30,532 bases of DNA. It comes from Flavobacteriales bacterium UBA5939 (GTDB taxonomy: Bacteria; Bacteroidota; Bacteroidia; Flavobacteriales; Schleiferiaceae). Below are positions 15,807 to 25,150 of this stretch, piece by piece (positions within the stretch are counted from its first letter, which is position 1; the number at the start of each line of letters is the position of its first letter). The translations under genes and the position numbers were made by a program. The notes beneath the pieces were generated by a model that worked only from the letters and a program-made list of their open reading frames with translations, did not search any database and was not told the origin of the DNA. Location: NCBI GenBank assembly GCA_002430755.1, contig DJCX01000008.1, forward strand, positions 1 through 30,532. Reading direction: 5' to 3'.

Positions 15807-16271
15807 TTAATTCGTAATACGAATCACATTTACCCCGTCAAAGGAACAGCTGTATTCTTTGATCGGCAGTGTGTAGCTAGTATCCACGCTCTGGCCATCT
15901 AAAAGTTGGTATTGGTGTGCATCGCACCCACAGGTAAAATAGAAATCTCCATTGGTGCTTTCTAGCACGCCACAGCCGTCAGCCCAGTGTTCTGGACAAG
16001 CAGCTTCGTAAGCGGCAAAATCATAGAATTGGCCGTCAAAATACCGGCGGTAAACCAGCACACCAGCATGACCAGCATTGGGCAGCAATAATTGGCCTCC
16101 AACTACAGTCAGATTGAAGCTCGAAGGGTCGCTTACGTAGACCGTTTCATCGACCAAAGGTTCCGGAATATCGTATACAACATTGGTGTTGTTGCACGCA
16201 CTTAATCCCAACACCAGCAATAGCAAGGCTTGTAAGGGATTGTTTATCAGTCTGTAAAGTCGTTTACTCAT
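15807..16271 (-). CDS. Small Rieske-like lipoprotein
   Basis: The 154-aa protein starts at ATG 16271 and has a signal peptide ending in lipobox LGLSAC (C26), so it should be a membrane-anchored lipoprotein. Residues 40-154 are beta-rich and resemble a Rieske-type ferredoxin fold: VGGQLLLPNAGHAGVLVYRR, then AACPEHWADGCGV, and DFYFTCGCDAHQYQLLDG, ending PIKEYSCSFDG. Candidate ligands are C92/H95 and C116/H119, with extra cysteines C100, C114 and C142. The first pair is C-x2-H instead of the classical C-x-H, so binding of a 2Fe-2S cluster is uncertain; many Bacteroidota relatives look degenerate. No partner oxidoreductase is adjacent. Confidence 0.65.
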   Translation of the reverse strand: MSKRLYRLINNPLQALLLLVLGLSACNNTNVVYDIPEPLVDETVYVSDPSSFNLTVVGGQLLLPNAGHAGVLVYRRYFDGQFYDFAAYEAACPEHWADGCGVLESTNGDFYFTCGCDAHQYQLLDGQSVDTSYTLPIKEYSCSFDGVNVIRITN

Positions 16272-16295
16272 TGGCTGCAAGATAGCTCGATTTCC

Positions 16296-16328
16296 TTGTC
16301 ATTTCTCCGGTTCTGATGCTTATATTTA
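16296..16328 (+). promoter_or_regulatory. Candidate promoter of the TonB receptor operon
   Basis: TTG at 16296-16298, a 22-bp spacer and TATATTTA at 16321-16328 (TAnnTTTG with the last base changed) lie 34 bp before the receptor start. The region is divergent from the Rieske-like gene, whose start is at 16271; a minus-strand TATCTTGC at 16284-16277 is too close to that start to be convincing. Confidence 0.5.
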
Positions 16329-16361
16329 CGGACTTATAACCCAAAAGTAAAGCCAGTATTT

Positions 16362-19300
16362 ATGGTCAAAAGAATACTCACGCTTATTATGGTCTTTGCT
16401 GTAGCGCTCAGCTACGGTCAAACTCGTCCCGGTTCTATCAAGGGAACGGTCAAGGATAAGCGCACCGGCGAAGTCATTCCATTTGCTACGGTAATCGTAA
16501 AAGACAAGGATGTTGTCATTGCAACAGGAACGACGGATTTCGATGGAAAGTATAACATCAACCCAGTTAACGCGGGGGTGTACAACCTTACTTGTAATTT
16601 CATCGGTTACGCAGATTTCAACCTCAACGGTGTAACGGTTTATTCCGGTAAGCCCAAAGTGGTCAATTTCAACATGACTGTTGAGAGTACGATGATCCAA
16701 GAGGTCACGGTTACCGCTCAGGAAGAACTCATTGAAACAGGGAAGACTTCAGAAATTGTAAGCTCAGAGGAAATTAAAAACCTTCCGTACCGTAACCTCA
16801 GCCAGATTGTTGGTACCACCGCAGGTGTATTCCAGCAAGACGGTAGCGGTTCGTTCAACGTCCGTGGTTCACGTTCGTCTACCAACGTAATCTTTATCGA
16901 TGGGGTAAAGGTTCGTGGTGATGTCAACCTGCCGCGTGATGCGATCTTGCAGACGGAGGTAATTACGGGTGGTGTACCTGCACAGTACGGTGACGTTACC
17001 GGTGGTGTGATTTCTACGACTACAAAAGGCCCAGCACCGTATTACTTTGGTTCGTCTGAGATTTTGACCAGCTCAGTTTTTGATCCATACCACTACAACC
17101 TAGGTGCTTTAACGCTTGGTGGACCGATTATCAGAAACAAGAAAACGGGACAGCCAATTGTAGGTTTCCTACTCGCTTCAGAATTCCAATACAATCGTGA
17201 CGGATCTCCACGTTCGTTGACCACTTGGAAAGTGAACGACGATAAGCTCGCAGAGTTACAAGCCAATCCTTTGGTACCAGCCTCTTCAGGTTTTGGGGTA
17301 CTTAATGCTGCGGATTTCTTAACGCAAAGTGACTTATCACCCCAAAACTACCGAGAGAATGTAGCACGTACAGCCGTTCGTATTTCAGGTAACTTGAAGT
17401 TTGTGACCTCAGAGAAGACGACCTTGACTGTAGGTGGTCGTTACAACATGAACCAAGGTCGCAACGGTAGCAGATTCAATGAGTTAATGAACTATGCAAA
17501 CAACTCAGAGTCGTTTGCACAAGATTGGTCGACATATGTGCGCTTCCAGCAACGTTTCGGGAATCCATCAGATACTTCGAACTCGCTTATTCGTAACGCG
17601 TTCTACACCATTCAGATGGATTTCACGCGTAATGAGCGTTTGACGCAGGACGCACGTCACAAAGACAATCTTTTTGCCTACGGTCACATTGGTACGTTCA
17701 AAACACAGTACCGCCCATTGTATACGCTAGGCTCAGATACCATTACAGATCCGAACGATCCTAACTATGGAAAGGTCATGGATGCTTACACTCTTGCCGT
17801 ATACCAGAGTGTCAATGTGGATTACACGCCAGGCGAAAACAACCCAATCCTCGCAAACTACACCTCCAACTTCTATGACTTTGTGGATCAAAACTTGATC
17901 TTTAACAGAGCTCGCTCGCTAGAGGATATTCGTGCAGGTGGTGGGCTTCTAAACGGTGACCAGCCGTCTTCAGTTTACGGTTTATGGGGCAACGTTGGTG
18001 CAAACCAGGCTTCTTACGGAAAGACGTTAAACGACCAGTTCCGTATCACTGCTTCTTCAACCTTTGACATAAAGGACCACTCGCTTATTGTGGGTGTGGA
18101 GTACGAACAACGTTTCGACCGTTCATATAGCGTAGGAGCGACGGGATTGTGGACATTGATGCGTCTTTTACAAAACGACGCCATCCGCGAGTTGGACTTG
18201 AACAGACCAGAAGCTTCCTACGACAACAATGGTGTTTTCCAAGATACTTTGAACTACAAGCGCTTGTTTGATGCGGACAAACCTAGAACGTTCGATCGCA
18301 ATTTGCGTGAAACCTTAGGTCTGGATCCAAACGGTACAGACTGGTTGGATATCGACTCGTACGATCCATCAACGTTCTCGTTGGATATGTTCTCCGCCAA
18401 TGAATTGTTGAACATTGGTTCGAGCCAATACATTAGTTACTACGGTTTCGATTATCTAGGAAACAGATTGACGACGCGTCCATCATTGACAGACTTCTTT
18501 GCTACAGACGCTCAGGGCAATTCACCACGATTGATCGGAGCTTTTGAACCTATATACATGGCCGGTTATATCCAAGACCAGTTTACCTACGAAGACCTCT
18601 TCTTTAATATAGGTGTTCGTGTTGACCGCTTTGATGCCAACCAGCCAGTCCTTGCAGATCCTTATGTATTGTACCCAGCATATTCTGTTGGAGATCTAGG
18701 TGCAACTACCCTAGCAGGTTATGACGTACCAGAAGGTATTAGTGACGATGCAGTTGTTTATGTTGACGACCAAGAAAATCCATCAGCCATTGTAGGGTAC
18801 CGTGAAGGAACTACCTGGTACACGGCAAACGGTGAGGTTGAAGCAAATCCTAAGAACATTGCGGATTTAAGTGGTGGTATTAAGCCATTCTTGAAAAACC
18901 CAGGTATTGAAGACCAGAAATTAGCAGTTACTGCCAATGAAAGTTTCAAAGACTACACGCCACAGGTTACAGTGAGTCCACGTATTTCCTTCCAGTTCCC
19001 TATTTCGGATGAGGCGGAATTCTTCGCGCACTACGATATCATGGTGCAGCGTCCGGATCCAGGGGTAAACAGAATGAATCCAATCACCTTCTTACAGTTG
19101 GAGAACGGTAATAACGGTGGCCTATTGTCTAACCCAGATTTGAAACCACAGCGTACTACGGATTATGAGATTGGTTTCCGTCAGAAATTGAACGACAACA
19201 GTGCGCTTAAATTAAGTGCCTTCTACCGCGAGATGCGCGATATGATGCAGTCGTTTAGTTTCACTGAGGCTTATCCAGTAACCTACATCGCATTTGGAAA

Positions 19301-20009
19301 CTTGGATTTCGGTACAGTAAAAGGATACACCGTACAGTACGATTTACGTCGTACAGGTAATGTTCGATTGAATGCAAACTACACTTTGCAGTTTGCTGAT
19401 GGTACCGGTTCAAGTTCTACGTCGGGTGCAAACATCGCCCGTTCAGGACAGCCAAACTTGCGTTACATCCTACCGTTGTCGTACGATTCGCGCCACCAGG
19501 TAGTAATGAATATGGACTACCGCTACGGTGGAGGTCCAGCATACAACGGTCCTGTATGGTTCGGAAAGCGCGTGCTTGAAAACGCCGGTCTGAATTTGGT
19601 CGTGAATGCCAACTCGGGTACTCCATATACGCGTCGTGTTCTTGCCTACGGTTTGACAGATGCACAAACGCCGATGACCGGGAACATCAACGGTTCTCGT
19701 CTTCCATGGAGCTTCCGTGTAGATGCAACAGCCAACAAGGTGTGGAACTTTAACGAAGGCCCATTGAGCAACTTTGAGATCTACGTTCAAATGCTGAACG
19801 TTCTGAATACGCAAAATGTATTAGGTGTATATCCTTACACGGGATCACCTAGTGATGACGGTTACTTGAGCTCGCCTCAAGGTCAAAACGCGATTCAATT
19901 CCAAGCGAGCGCACAATCGTTCGCAGATTTGTACAACATCAGCTTGGCAAACCCTGGTTTGTTCAGCTTGCCACGTCGTATCCGTCTAGGTTTACGCATT
20001 GGACTATAA
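16362..20009 (+). CDS. TonB-dependent receptor with N-terminal carboxypeptidase-regulatory-like domain
   Basis: Predicted outer-membrane 22-strand barrel driven by TonB for import of an unknown substrate. The 1215-aa protein has signal peptide MVKRILTLIMVFAVALSYGQ, a CarboxypepD_reg-like beta-sandwich at about 23-115 (GSIKGTVKDKRTGEVIPFAT, GKYNINPVNAGVYNL), then the plug at about 125-230 (SSEEIKNLPYRNLSQIVGTT, FNVRGSRSSTNVIFIDGVKV, GGVPAQYGDVTGGVIST). The rest is beta-barrel, with DYEIGFRQKLNDNSALKLSA and AYIQ-type repeats, and ends in GLRIGL, a barrel C-terminus. It is large for the family, and no SusD-type lipoprotein follows; instead a 1342-aa secreted protein begins 25 bp later. Codon choice (CGT, GGT, GTA and AAC favoured) suggests strong expression. 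Confidence 0.93.
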   Translation: MVKRILTLIMVFAVALSYGQTRPGSIKGTVKDKRTGEVIPFATVIVKDKDVVIATGTTDFDGKYNINPVNAGVYNLTCNFIGYADFNLNGVTVYSGKPKVVNFNMTVESTMIQEVTVTAQEELIETGKTSEIVSSEEIKNLPYRNLSQIVGTTAGVFQQDGSGSFNVRGSRSSTNVIFIDGVKVRGDVNLPRDAILQTEVITGGVPAQYGDVTGGVISTTTKGPAPYYFGSSEILTSSVFDPYHYNLGALTLGGPIIRNKKTGQPIVGFLLASEFQYNRDGSPRSLTTWKVNDDKLAELQANPLVPASSGFGVLNAADFLTQSDLSPQNYRENVARTAVRISGNLKFVTSEKTTLTVGGRYNMNQGRNGSRFNELMNYANNSESFAQDWSTYVRFQQRFGNPSDTSNSLIRNAFYTIQMDFTRNERLTQDARHKDNLFAYGHIGTFKTQYRPLYTLGSDTITDPNDPNYGKVMDAYTLAVYQSVNVDYTPGENNPILANYTSNFYDFVDQNLIFNRARSLEDIRAGGGLLNGDQPSSVYGLWGNVGANQASYGKTLNDQFRITASSTFDIKDHSLIVGVEYEQRFDRSYSVGATGLWTLMRLLQNDAIRELDLNRPEASYDNNGVFQDTLNYKRLFDADKPRTFDRNLRETLGLDPNGTDWLDIDSYDPSTFSLDMFSANELLNIGSSQYISYYGFDYLGNRLTTRPSLTDFFATDAQGNSPRLIGAFEPIYMAGYIQDQFTYEDLFFNIGVRVDRFDANQPVLADPYVLYPAYSVGDLGATTLAGYDVPEGISDDAVVYVDDQENPSAIVGYREGTTWYTANGEVEANPKNIADLSGGIKPFLKNPGIEDQKLAVTANESFKDYTPQVTVSPRISFQFPISDEAEFFAHYDIMVQRPDPGVNRMNPITFLQLENGNNGGLLSNPDLKPQRTTDYEIGFRQKLNDNSALKLSAFYREMRDMMQSFSFTEAYPVTYIAFGNLDFGTVKGYTVQYDLRRTGNVRLNANYTLQFADGTGSSSTSGANIARSGQPNLRYILPLSYDSRHQVVMNMDYRYGGGPAYNGPVWFGKRVLENAGLNLVVNANSGTPYTRRVLAYGLTDAQTPMTGNINGSRLPWSFRVDATANKVWNFNEGPLSNFEIYVQMLNVLNTQNVLGVYPYTGSPSDDGYLSSPQGQNAIQFQASAQSFADLYNISLANPGLFSLPRRIRLGLRIGL

Positions 20010-20034
20010 TTAAAAAGCATTCGAAAAACAGCAT

Positions 20035-23000
20035 ATGAAAAGAGTATATCTCCTTTTACTTTCAGCCGCTTTTACACTGCCACTTACAGCCCGTGAGGTT
20101 CAAGGTGCCAGCGAGAACTCAGGTAGTGCCAATACCGGTTCTATGAAAACAGTCGAAGAACTTTGTCAGCCTTCTAAGGCACAGAGTGATTTGAGCATCA
20201 ACAACGTTCGTGCGACCATCCTAGGTGGTGGTGATATGTGGTGGGATTTGAACACCGCACGCTACGAGGTGCCTAAGGGATCGAACAAGCACTCTATGTT
20301 TGCCGGTTCATTATGGCTTGGTGGTGTAGATGAAGGTAACCAGTTGAAATTGGCAGCAATGACCTACCGTCAGTCGGGTAATGACTACTGGCCAGGTCCG
20401 CTAACTACTGATGGTACAGCTTCGACGAACAAAGAAATCTGTGATAAGTACGACCGCCACTGGATCATTTACCGTGAAGAGGTAGATGTACACAAGGCGT
20501 GGTTGGAATGTTTGGACGATCCAAACTGTAATGATGCAGAACTCTTCCCGGGGTATGAAAGCCAGATTCCACAAAGCATTAAGGATTGGCCAGGTAACGG
20601 TGTAGACGGTGAGTTGCCGTATCAATTGGCTCCATTCATTGACCGTGATGGTGATGGTGTTTACGATTACTTGGTAGACTACCCTGCGTACGATATTGAT
20701 AAAGAGTACGACTGTCGCGACAAGGAAACTGATGTTCTTTACGGTGACCAAACCATCTGGTGGGTATACAATGACCGTGGTAACGTTCACACTGAATCAC
20801 AGGCAGGTGCTCTAGGTTTCGAAATCCGTGCGCAAGCGTTTGCTTTCTCAACCAACGATGAAGTGAACAACATGACGTTCAACAACTATCGTATTATTAA
20901 CCGTTCTACGTTCCGTCTGACCAATACGTACTTCTCAACGTGGTTTGATCCAGATTTAGGAAACTACACGGATGATATTATTGGTTGTGATATCGCTCGT
21001 GGTCTTGGATATTGTTACAACTCAGATACCGAAGATGAAGGTGCATTGGGTTACGGATTGAATCCACCTGCTGTAGGTTTCGACTTCTTCCAAGGTCCTT
21101 TCGCAGATTACTACGACGGATTGGATAATGACCGTGACGGTTGTGTGGACGGTGTGAAAGATCCTGAAACAGGTATTTGTGTTGCCGAAGATCCAGCAAC
21201 GGGTGTGAACGAGCGTATCATTATGAGCCAGTTCATGTACTACAACAACACGGCATCAAACATCTCAGGTAACCCAGACAATGCGACGCACTTCTACAAC
21301 TACATGCGTGCACTTTGGAAGAACGGTTCAGAATTGATCATTGAAACGCCTTCAGGTGCAGGTGATCTTGGTAACGGTGATGGTTTTGTTGCTTCAGGTA
21401 ACGGTACTTCAACACGCTTCGCTTACCCAGGTATGTCTTACGATACTACGGGAGCGTACCCTCCATATTCGCCAGTAGATTGGTGGGAGAGCCCAGCGAA
21501 CAAAGAAGATAAGCGTGGTCTCCACAGTGCAGGTCCGTTCTCTTTGGCACCGGGTGCTTTGAATTTTGTAACTACAGGGGTAGTTTGGGAGCGTGATCTT
21601 ATCAATAATGATCTATTTGCTTCTGTAGAGAAAGTGATCATTGCTGACGATAAAGCGCAGAAACTGTTCGATAACTGTTTCCAAGTATTGAACGGTCCAG
21701 ACGCACCGGACGTAACGGCTCAAGAGCTTGACCGTGAGGTGATCTTGAAATTGACATACGGCCCAGGTTCTAATAACGTAGGCTTTAGCTACCGCGAGCG
21801 CGATCCGCTAATTACGGTGAGCCCTGACGATCGTGATTCAATCTTGAATGCAAATCCAGATTACTTTGATTACAAGTTCGAAGGTTTCCAGATTTTCCAA
21901 TTGGCAAACTCAGACGTAAGTATCTCTGACATTTACGATCCTACACAAAGCCGTATGGTTGCTCAATGTGATATCAAGAATGGTCTAACACAGCTCATCA
22001 ACTGGGAGGTAGATCCAGACTTAAATGCATTGGTGCCGCAAGACATGACTTTGCAATCTAACAATGAAGGTATCTTCACTTCGTTCCAGATTACTGAAGA
22101 CCAATTTGCTACTGGTGATCGTACGCTAATCAACCACAAAGAATACTACTTCACTGTGATTGCTTACGGTCAAAACCAATACCTAGAGTTCAATCCGACA
22201 ACTGCTCCTGGAGGACAGAAGATTCCATTCCTTGCAGGTCGTCGTAACATTAAGACGTATACTGTAATTCCTCATCAGATTGATTCTGAGAAAGGCGGTA
22301 CGGTACAGGTGGCTCAGTATGGAGACGGTCCTATCATCAAACGTCTTGATGGTGTAGGTAATGGTGGTACTGAACTTGAACTGCTTCCTGAAGAGGTAGA
22401 TGCAATCATGAGTGGCAACTCAGATGGTCAACCGTCGTACATGGGCGGTATGGGACCTGTTGCTATCAAAGTGGTCGATCCACTTGAGGTAAAAGACGGT
22501 CTTTACACCTTGACTTTTGATGCTGCTAATGCAACGGCTAACTGGGAAATCACAGATGGAACAGGCGCTGTAATTGCAGAATCTGATACAACTATCTCGT
22601 TCTACAACGAGCAAATTATTCCAGATCTCGGATTGTCTGTAGCTGTTCAGCAAGCGCCAACACCTGGTGGTGATGATGAAGGTTCGTACGACAATGGTGT
22701 GATTTTCTCTGAGATTATTTACGACGATCCTTCGAAAGAGTGGTGGTCGGGTATCAAGGATGATAAATCGTACACACCGTACAACTGGATTCTAGCAGGT
22801 ACGAACAGCTTCCCGACAGAGGAGCCTGCAACATTGTACCCAGATCAAGATGGTGATGCTAAAGGATACTTTGAAAACATCGTAGATGGTACTTGGGGAC
22901 CATATATGTATGCTTCAGGAAATAACCGTGTAAATGTAAACGGCTATCCAAACTACGGTATGGGTCCAGCGGTGACTATCGGGCGTAACTTAAATGATGC

Positions 23001-24063
23001 TGCAAATCTTCATTCTGTTGATATTGTCTTTACGCAAGACAGAAGTAAATGGACTCGTGTACCAGTATTCGAGCTTGCTGAAGAGGTAGGCTTGAGTGAG
23101 CATGGTGATAAGAAATTGACACAGCGTCAGGATACTTCTTGGACGTTGAACAATGGAAACCTTGTACAAGATCCTAACATGGCACCGGGGTGGTCGTACT
23201 TCCCAGGTTATGCTATCGACGTAGAATCTGGTAAGCGCCTATCAATGGCCTTTGGTGAAAACTCATGGTTGCCGGGCGAAAACGGTAATGACATGCTTTG
23301 GAACCCAACTGATCGCGAGTTCTTGCCGCCAGGTAACACCGTAAATGGTGGTTACGTATTTGGTGGTCAGCACTACATCTATGTGTTCGCGGACGAAGAT
23401 AAAATCTCTGGAAGCAACGTAGACCTTTCTTACTCTGGTCCAAACATCAACAACTGGCCATTGAAGGATTTGATGGAAGATCTAGTGAAGACTGGTGGTT
23501 TAGGTAACATTGCCAAGGCTAATTTCTGGAGAGCATGTCGTTGGATTGGTATGCCAACCCTACGTCAAGGATTGGATTTTGATCCTTACACAGAGCTTCC
23601 TACAGAAACACGTGTACGTATTCGTATGAACGCAGCATATCAGAACAGTCAGTTGGCTGATGCACCGAACGGTGGTCTACCTCAGTTCCAGTTCAACACG
23701 TCAAACATCGCAACCAAGACCTTTATTGATTCAGTGGGTTCGAGTGCTCTAGAAACTATTCGTGTGGTGCCGAATCCATACTACGGATTTAGTGCGTACG
23801 AAGGTTCTCAGTTGGACAACATTGTGAAGATTACCAACCTTCCTGAAACATGTACAATCAGCATCTTCTCGACTTCCGGTACACTGGTACGTCAGTTGAG
23901 AAAGGACAACTCACTCACGTTCATTGAGTGGGATCTGAAGAATACATACAACGTTCCTATCGCATCGGGTGTGTACATCATACATGTTGATGCAGGTGAT
24001 TTGGGCGAGAAGGTTGTGAAGTGGTTCGGTGCACTCCGTCCAGTAGATTTGAACTCATTCTAA
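20035..24063 (+). CDS. Very large secreted protein (1342 aa) with T9SS-like C-terminal domain; function unknown
   Basis: I do not recognise a characterised function. Signal peptide MKRVYLLLLSAAFTLPLTA. Residues about 50-110 hold a conserved-looking block: INNVRATILGGGDMWWDL, EVPKGSNKHSMFAGSLWLGG and YRQSGNDYWPGPL; from memory similar blocks occur in uncharacterised Bacteroidota surface proteins. Asp-rich turns that could bind Ca2+ occur at about 203 (DRDGDGVYDY), 361 (DGLDNDRDGCVDG) and 938 (DQDGDAKGY). The rest is rich in Asn, Asp, Gly, Tyr and Trp, as in beta-rich surface proteins. The last ~100 residues contain VVPNPYYGFSAYEG, KITNLPETCTISIFSTSGTL, EWDLKN and PIASGVYIIHVDAGDLGEKV, a FlgD/T9SS type A-like sandwich, then a short tail ending LRPVDLNSF. 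It lies between a TonB receptor (25-bp gap) and a PorV-like barrel (12-bp gap). Confidence 0.8.
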   Translation: MKRVYLLLLSAAFTLPLTAREVQGASENSGSANTGSMKTVEELCQPSKAQSDLSINNVRATILGGGDMWWDLNTARYEVPKGSNKHSMFAGSLWLGGVDEGNQLKLAAMTYRQSGNDYWPGPLTTDGTASTNKEICDKYDRHWIIYREEVDVHKAWLECLDDPNCNDAELFPGYESQIPQSIKDWPGNGVDGELPYQLAPFIDRDGDGVYDYLVDYPAYDIDKEYDCRDKETDVLYGDQTIWWVYNDRGNVHTESQAGALGFEIRAQAFAFSTNDEVNNMTFNNYRIINRSTFRLTNTYFSTWFDPDLGNYTDDIIGCDIARGLGYCYNSDTEDEGALGYGLNPPAVGFDFFQGPFADYYDGLDNDRDGCVDGVKDPETGICVAEDPATGVNERIIMSQFMYYNNTASNISGNPDNATHFYNYMRALWKNGSELIIETPSGAGDLGNGDGFVASGNGTSTRFAYPGMSYDTTGAYPPYSPVDWWESPANKEDKRGLHSAGPFSLAPGALNFVTTGVVWERDLINNDLFASVEKVIIADDKAQKLFDNCFQVLNGPDAPDVTAQELDREVILKLTYGPGSNNVGFSYRERDPLITVSPDDRDSILNANPDYFDYKFEGFQIFQLANSDVSISDIYDPTQSRMVAQCDIKNGLTQLINWEVDPDLNALVPQDMTLQSNNEGIFTSFQITEDQFATGDRTLINHKEYYFTVIAYGQNQYLEFNPTTAPGGQKIPFLAGRRNIKTYTVIPHQIDSEKGGTVQVAQYGDGPIIKRLDGVGNGGTELELLPEEVDAIMSGNSDGQPSYMGGMGPVAIKVVDPLEVKDGLYTLTFDAANATANWEITDGTGAVIAESDTTISFYNEQIIPDLGLSVAVQQAPTPGGDDEGSYDNGVIFSEIIYDDPSKEWWSGIKDDKSYTPYNWILAGTNSFPTEEPATLYPDQDGDAKGYFENIVDGTWGPYMYASGNNRVNVNGYPNYGMGPAVTIGRNLNDAANLHSVDIVFTQDRSKWTRVPVFELAEEVGLSEHGDKKLTQRQDTSWTLNNGNLVQDPNMAPGWSYFPGYAIDVESGKRLSMAFGENSWLPGENGNDMLWNPTDREFLPPGNTVNGGYVFGGQHYIYVFADEDKISGSNVDLSYSGPNINNWPLKDLMEDLVKTGGLGNIAKANFWRACRWIGMPTLRQGLDFDPYTELPTETRVRIRMNAAYQNSQLADAPNGGLPQFQFNTSNIATKTFIDSVGSSALETIRVVPNPYYGFSAYEGSQLDNIVKITNLPETCTISIFSTSGTLVRQLRKDNSLTFIEWDLKNTYNVPIASGVYIIHVDAGDLGEKVVKWFGALRPVDLNSF

Positions 24064-24075
24064 GAGAGAATAAAA

Positions 24076-25119
24076 ATGAATATGAAGAAATACATCATTG
24101 CATTTTGCGCACTGGCCCTAGTAGGGACTGTGCAAGCGGGTAACCCGCAGCGTGCAGGTTCAGCAGGTGCTTCAGAATTATTGATTAACCCATTTGCTCG
24201 TTCATCGGGTTGGGGCTCTGTAAATGTTGCTGGAGCAAGCGGTATGGATGCCTCATTCGTAAACATAGCAGGTATTGCGGCAATGGAGGGCAATACTCAA
24301 GTTACCTTTAACAACACACAGTGGTTGGTTGGTGCAGGGATTCAAATGAACGGTGCAACACTCGTGCAGCGCGTCAGCGATGTGGGTGTCCTAAATATGG
24401 GAATTAGCGCTTTTGATTACGGCGAATGGGAAGTGACTACAACGGACCAGCCGGAAGGTACTGGCGCGACAATCTCTCCACAGAGTATTGTGATCAACCT
24501 AGGCTATGCACAGAAGTTTACAGAAAACATCTACGGTGGTGCTAACGTGAAGATCTACAGCAGCTCAATTTCTAACTTGAATACGAGTGGTGTATGTTTC
24601 GACGCGGGTGTTCAGTACCGCACAGGTATTGACGACCGATTCAAATTTGGAATCACCTTGCGTAACGTAGGTCCAGGTATCACTTACGAAGGTGACGGTT
24701 TAGGGGTAACTCTTCCAGTTCCTACCTACGGTGTTGCTTACACGCAGACATTTGAAAGCCGCTCTGCGATTTTCGAGCTCCCAACAGCATTGAGCATTGG
24801 CGGTTCATACGATTGGTTGCTTGAGAACGGAAAGGTAACGGGTGCATTGAACTTTACATCTAATGCATTTGAAAAGGACACCTACCATGCAGGTGTGCAA
24901 TACAGCCTTAAAGATTTATTCCAAGTTCGCGTAGGTTACGTTGCAAGAGACAATCGTGCTGACGGTATTGGTACTTCTGCCATCTCAGGAATCTGTGGTG
25001 GGTTCAGCTTTAATGTACCTACAAGCGACGACGGTTCTTTCGCTATTGATTATGCCTACCGTGGTACCACTTCTGCGTTTAGCGGCATCCACACTATCGG
25101 AACACGAATCAACTTGTAA
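24076..25119 (+). CDS. PorV/PorQ-family outer-membrane beta-barrel protein
   Basis: PorV and PorQ are FadL-like barrels of the type IX secretion system; PorV receives substrates from the SprA translocon and shuttles them on the cell surface. The 347-aa protein has a signal peptide (MKKYIIAFCALALVGTVQA after a two-residue MN start; ATG at 24082 is an alternative), then the family block GSAGASELLINPFARSSGWG, NVAGASGMDASFVNIAGIA, followed by beta-hairpins (NTQVTFNNTQWLVGAGIQMN, LNMGISAFDYGEWEVTT) and ends in GTRINL, a barrel C-terminus. At 347 aa it is shorter than typical PorV (about 380-400), so it is probably a paralogue. It directly follows the 1342-aa secreted protein, suggesting a dedicated partner. 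Downstream is a terminator-like hairpin. Confidence 0.88.
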   Translation: MNMKKYIIAFCALALVGTVQAGNPQRAGSAGASELLINPFARSSGWGSVNVAGASGMDASFVNIAGIAAMEGNTQVTFNNTQWLVGAGIQMNGATLVQRVSDVGVLNMGISAFDYGEWEVTTTDQPEGTGATISPQSIVINLGYAQKFTENIYGGANVKIYSSSISNLNTSGVCFDAGVQYRTGIDDRFKFGITLRNVGPGITYEGDGLGVTLPVPTYGVAYTQTFESRSAIFELPTALSIGGSYDWLLENGKVTGALNFTSNAFEKDTYHAGVQYSLKDLFQVRVGYVARDNRADGIGTSAISGICGGFSFNVPTSDDGSFAIDYAYRGTTSAFSGIHTIGTRINL

Positions 25120-25141
25120 TAAGAAAGATTTTATACCTTTG
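25114..25141 (+). promoter_or_regulatory. Candidate greA promoter
   Basis: TTG (25114-25116), a 17-bp spacer and TACCTTTG (25134-25141) match the Bacteroidota promoter TTG-N17-23-TAnnTTTG with an exact -7 box. It overlaps the end of the PorV-like gene. The predicted start site near 25148 would place the hairpin at 25151-25175 at the very 5' end of the greA message. Confidence 0.6.
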
Positions 25142-25150
25142 AATTAAGAG

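Noticed and set aside
19470..19814. Minus-strand open frame inside the TonB receptor gene
   Set aside because: It is a shadow of a strongly coding gene with skewed codon use, with no motif, start context or conservation signal of its own. The same applies to the open frames at 5811-6158, 20401-20790 and 28829-29278.
16362..20009. Reading the TonB receptor as a SusC of a polysaccharide-utilisation locus
   Set aside because: No SusD, glycoside hydrolase or sugar regulator is adjacent; the following genes are a giant secreted protein and a PorV-like barrel. The SusD fragment at 1-780 is over 15 kb away.
20641..20670. EF-hand or dockerin call from DRDGDGVYDY
   Set aside because: A single Asp-rich turn lacks flanking EF helices or a dockerin repeat partner; treated only as a possible Ca2+-binding turn.
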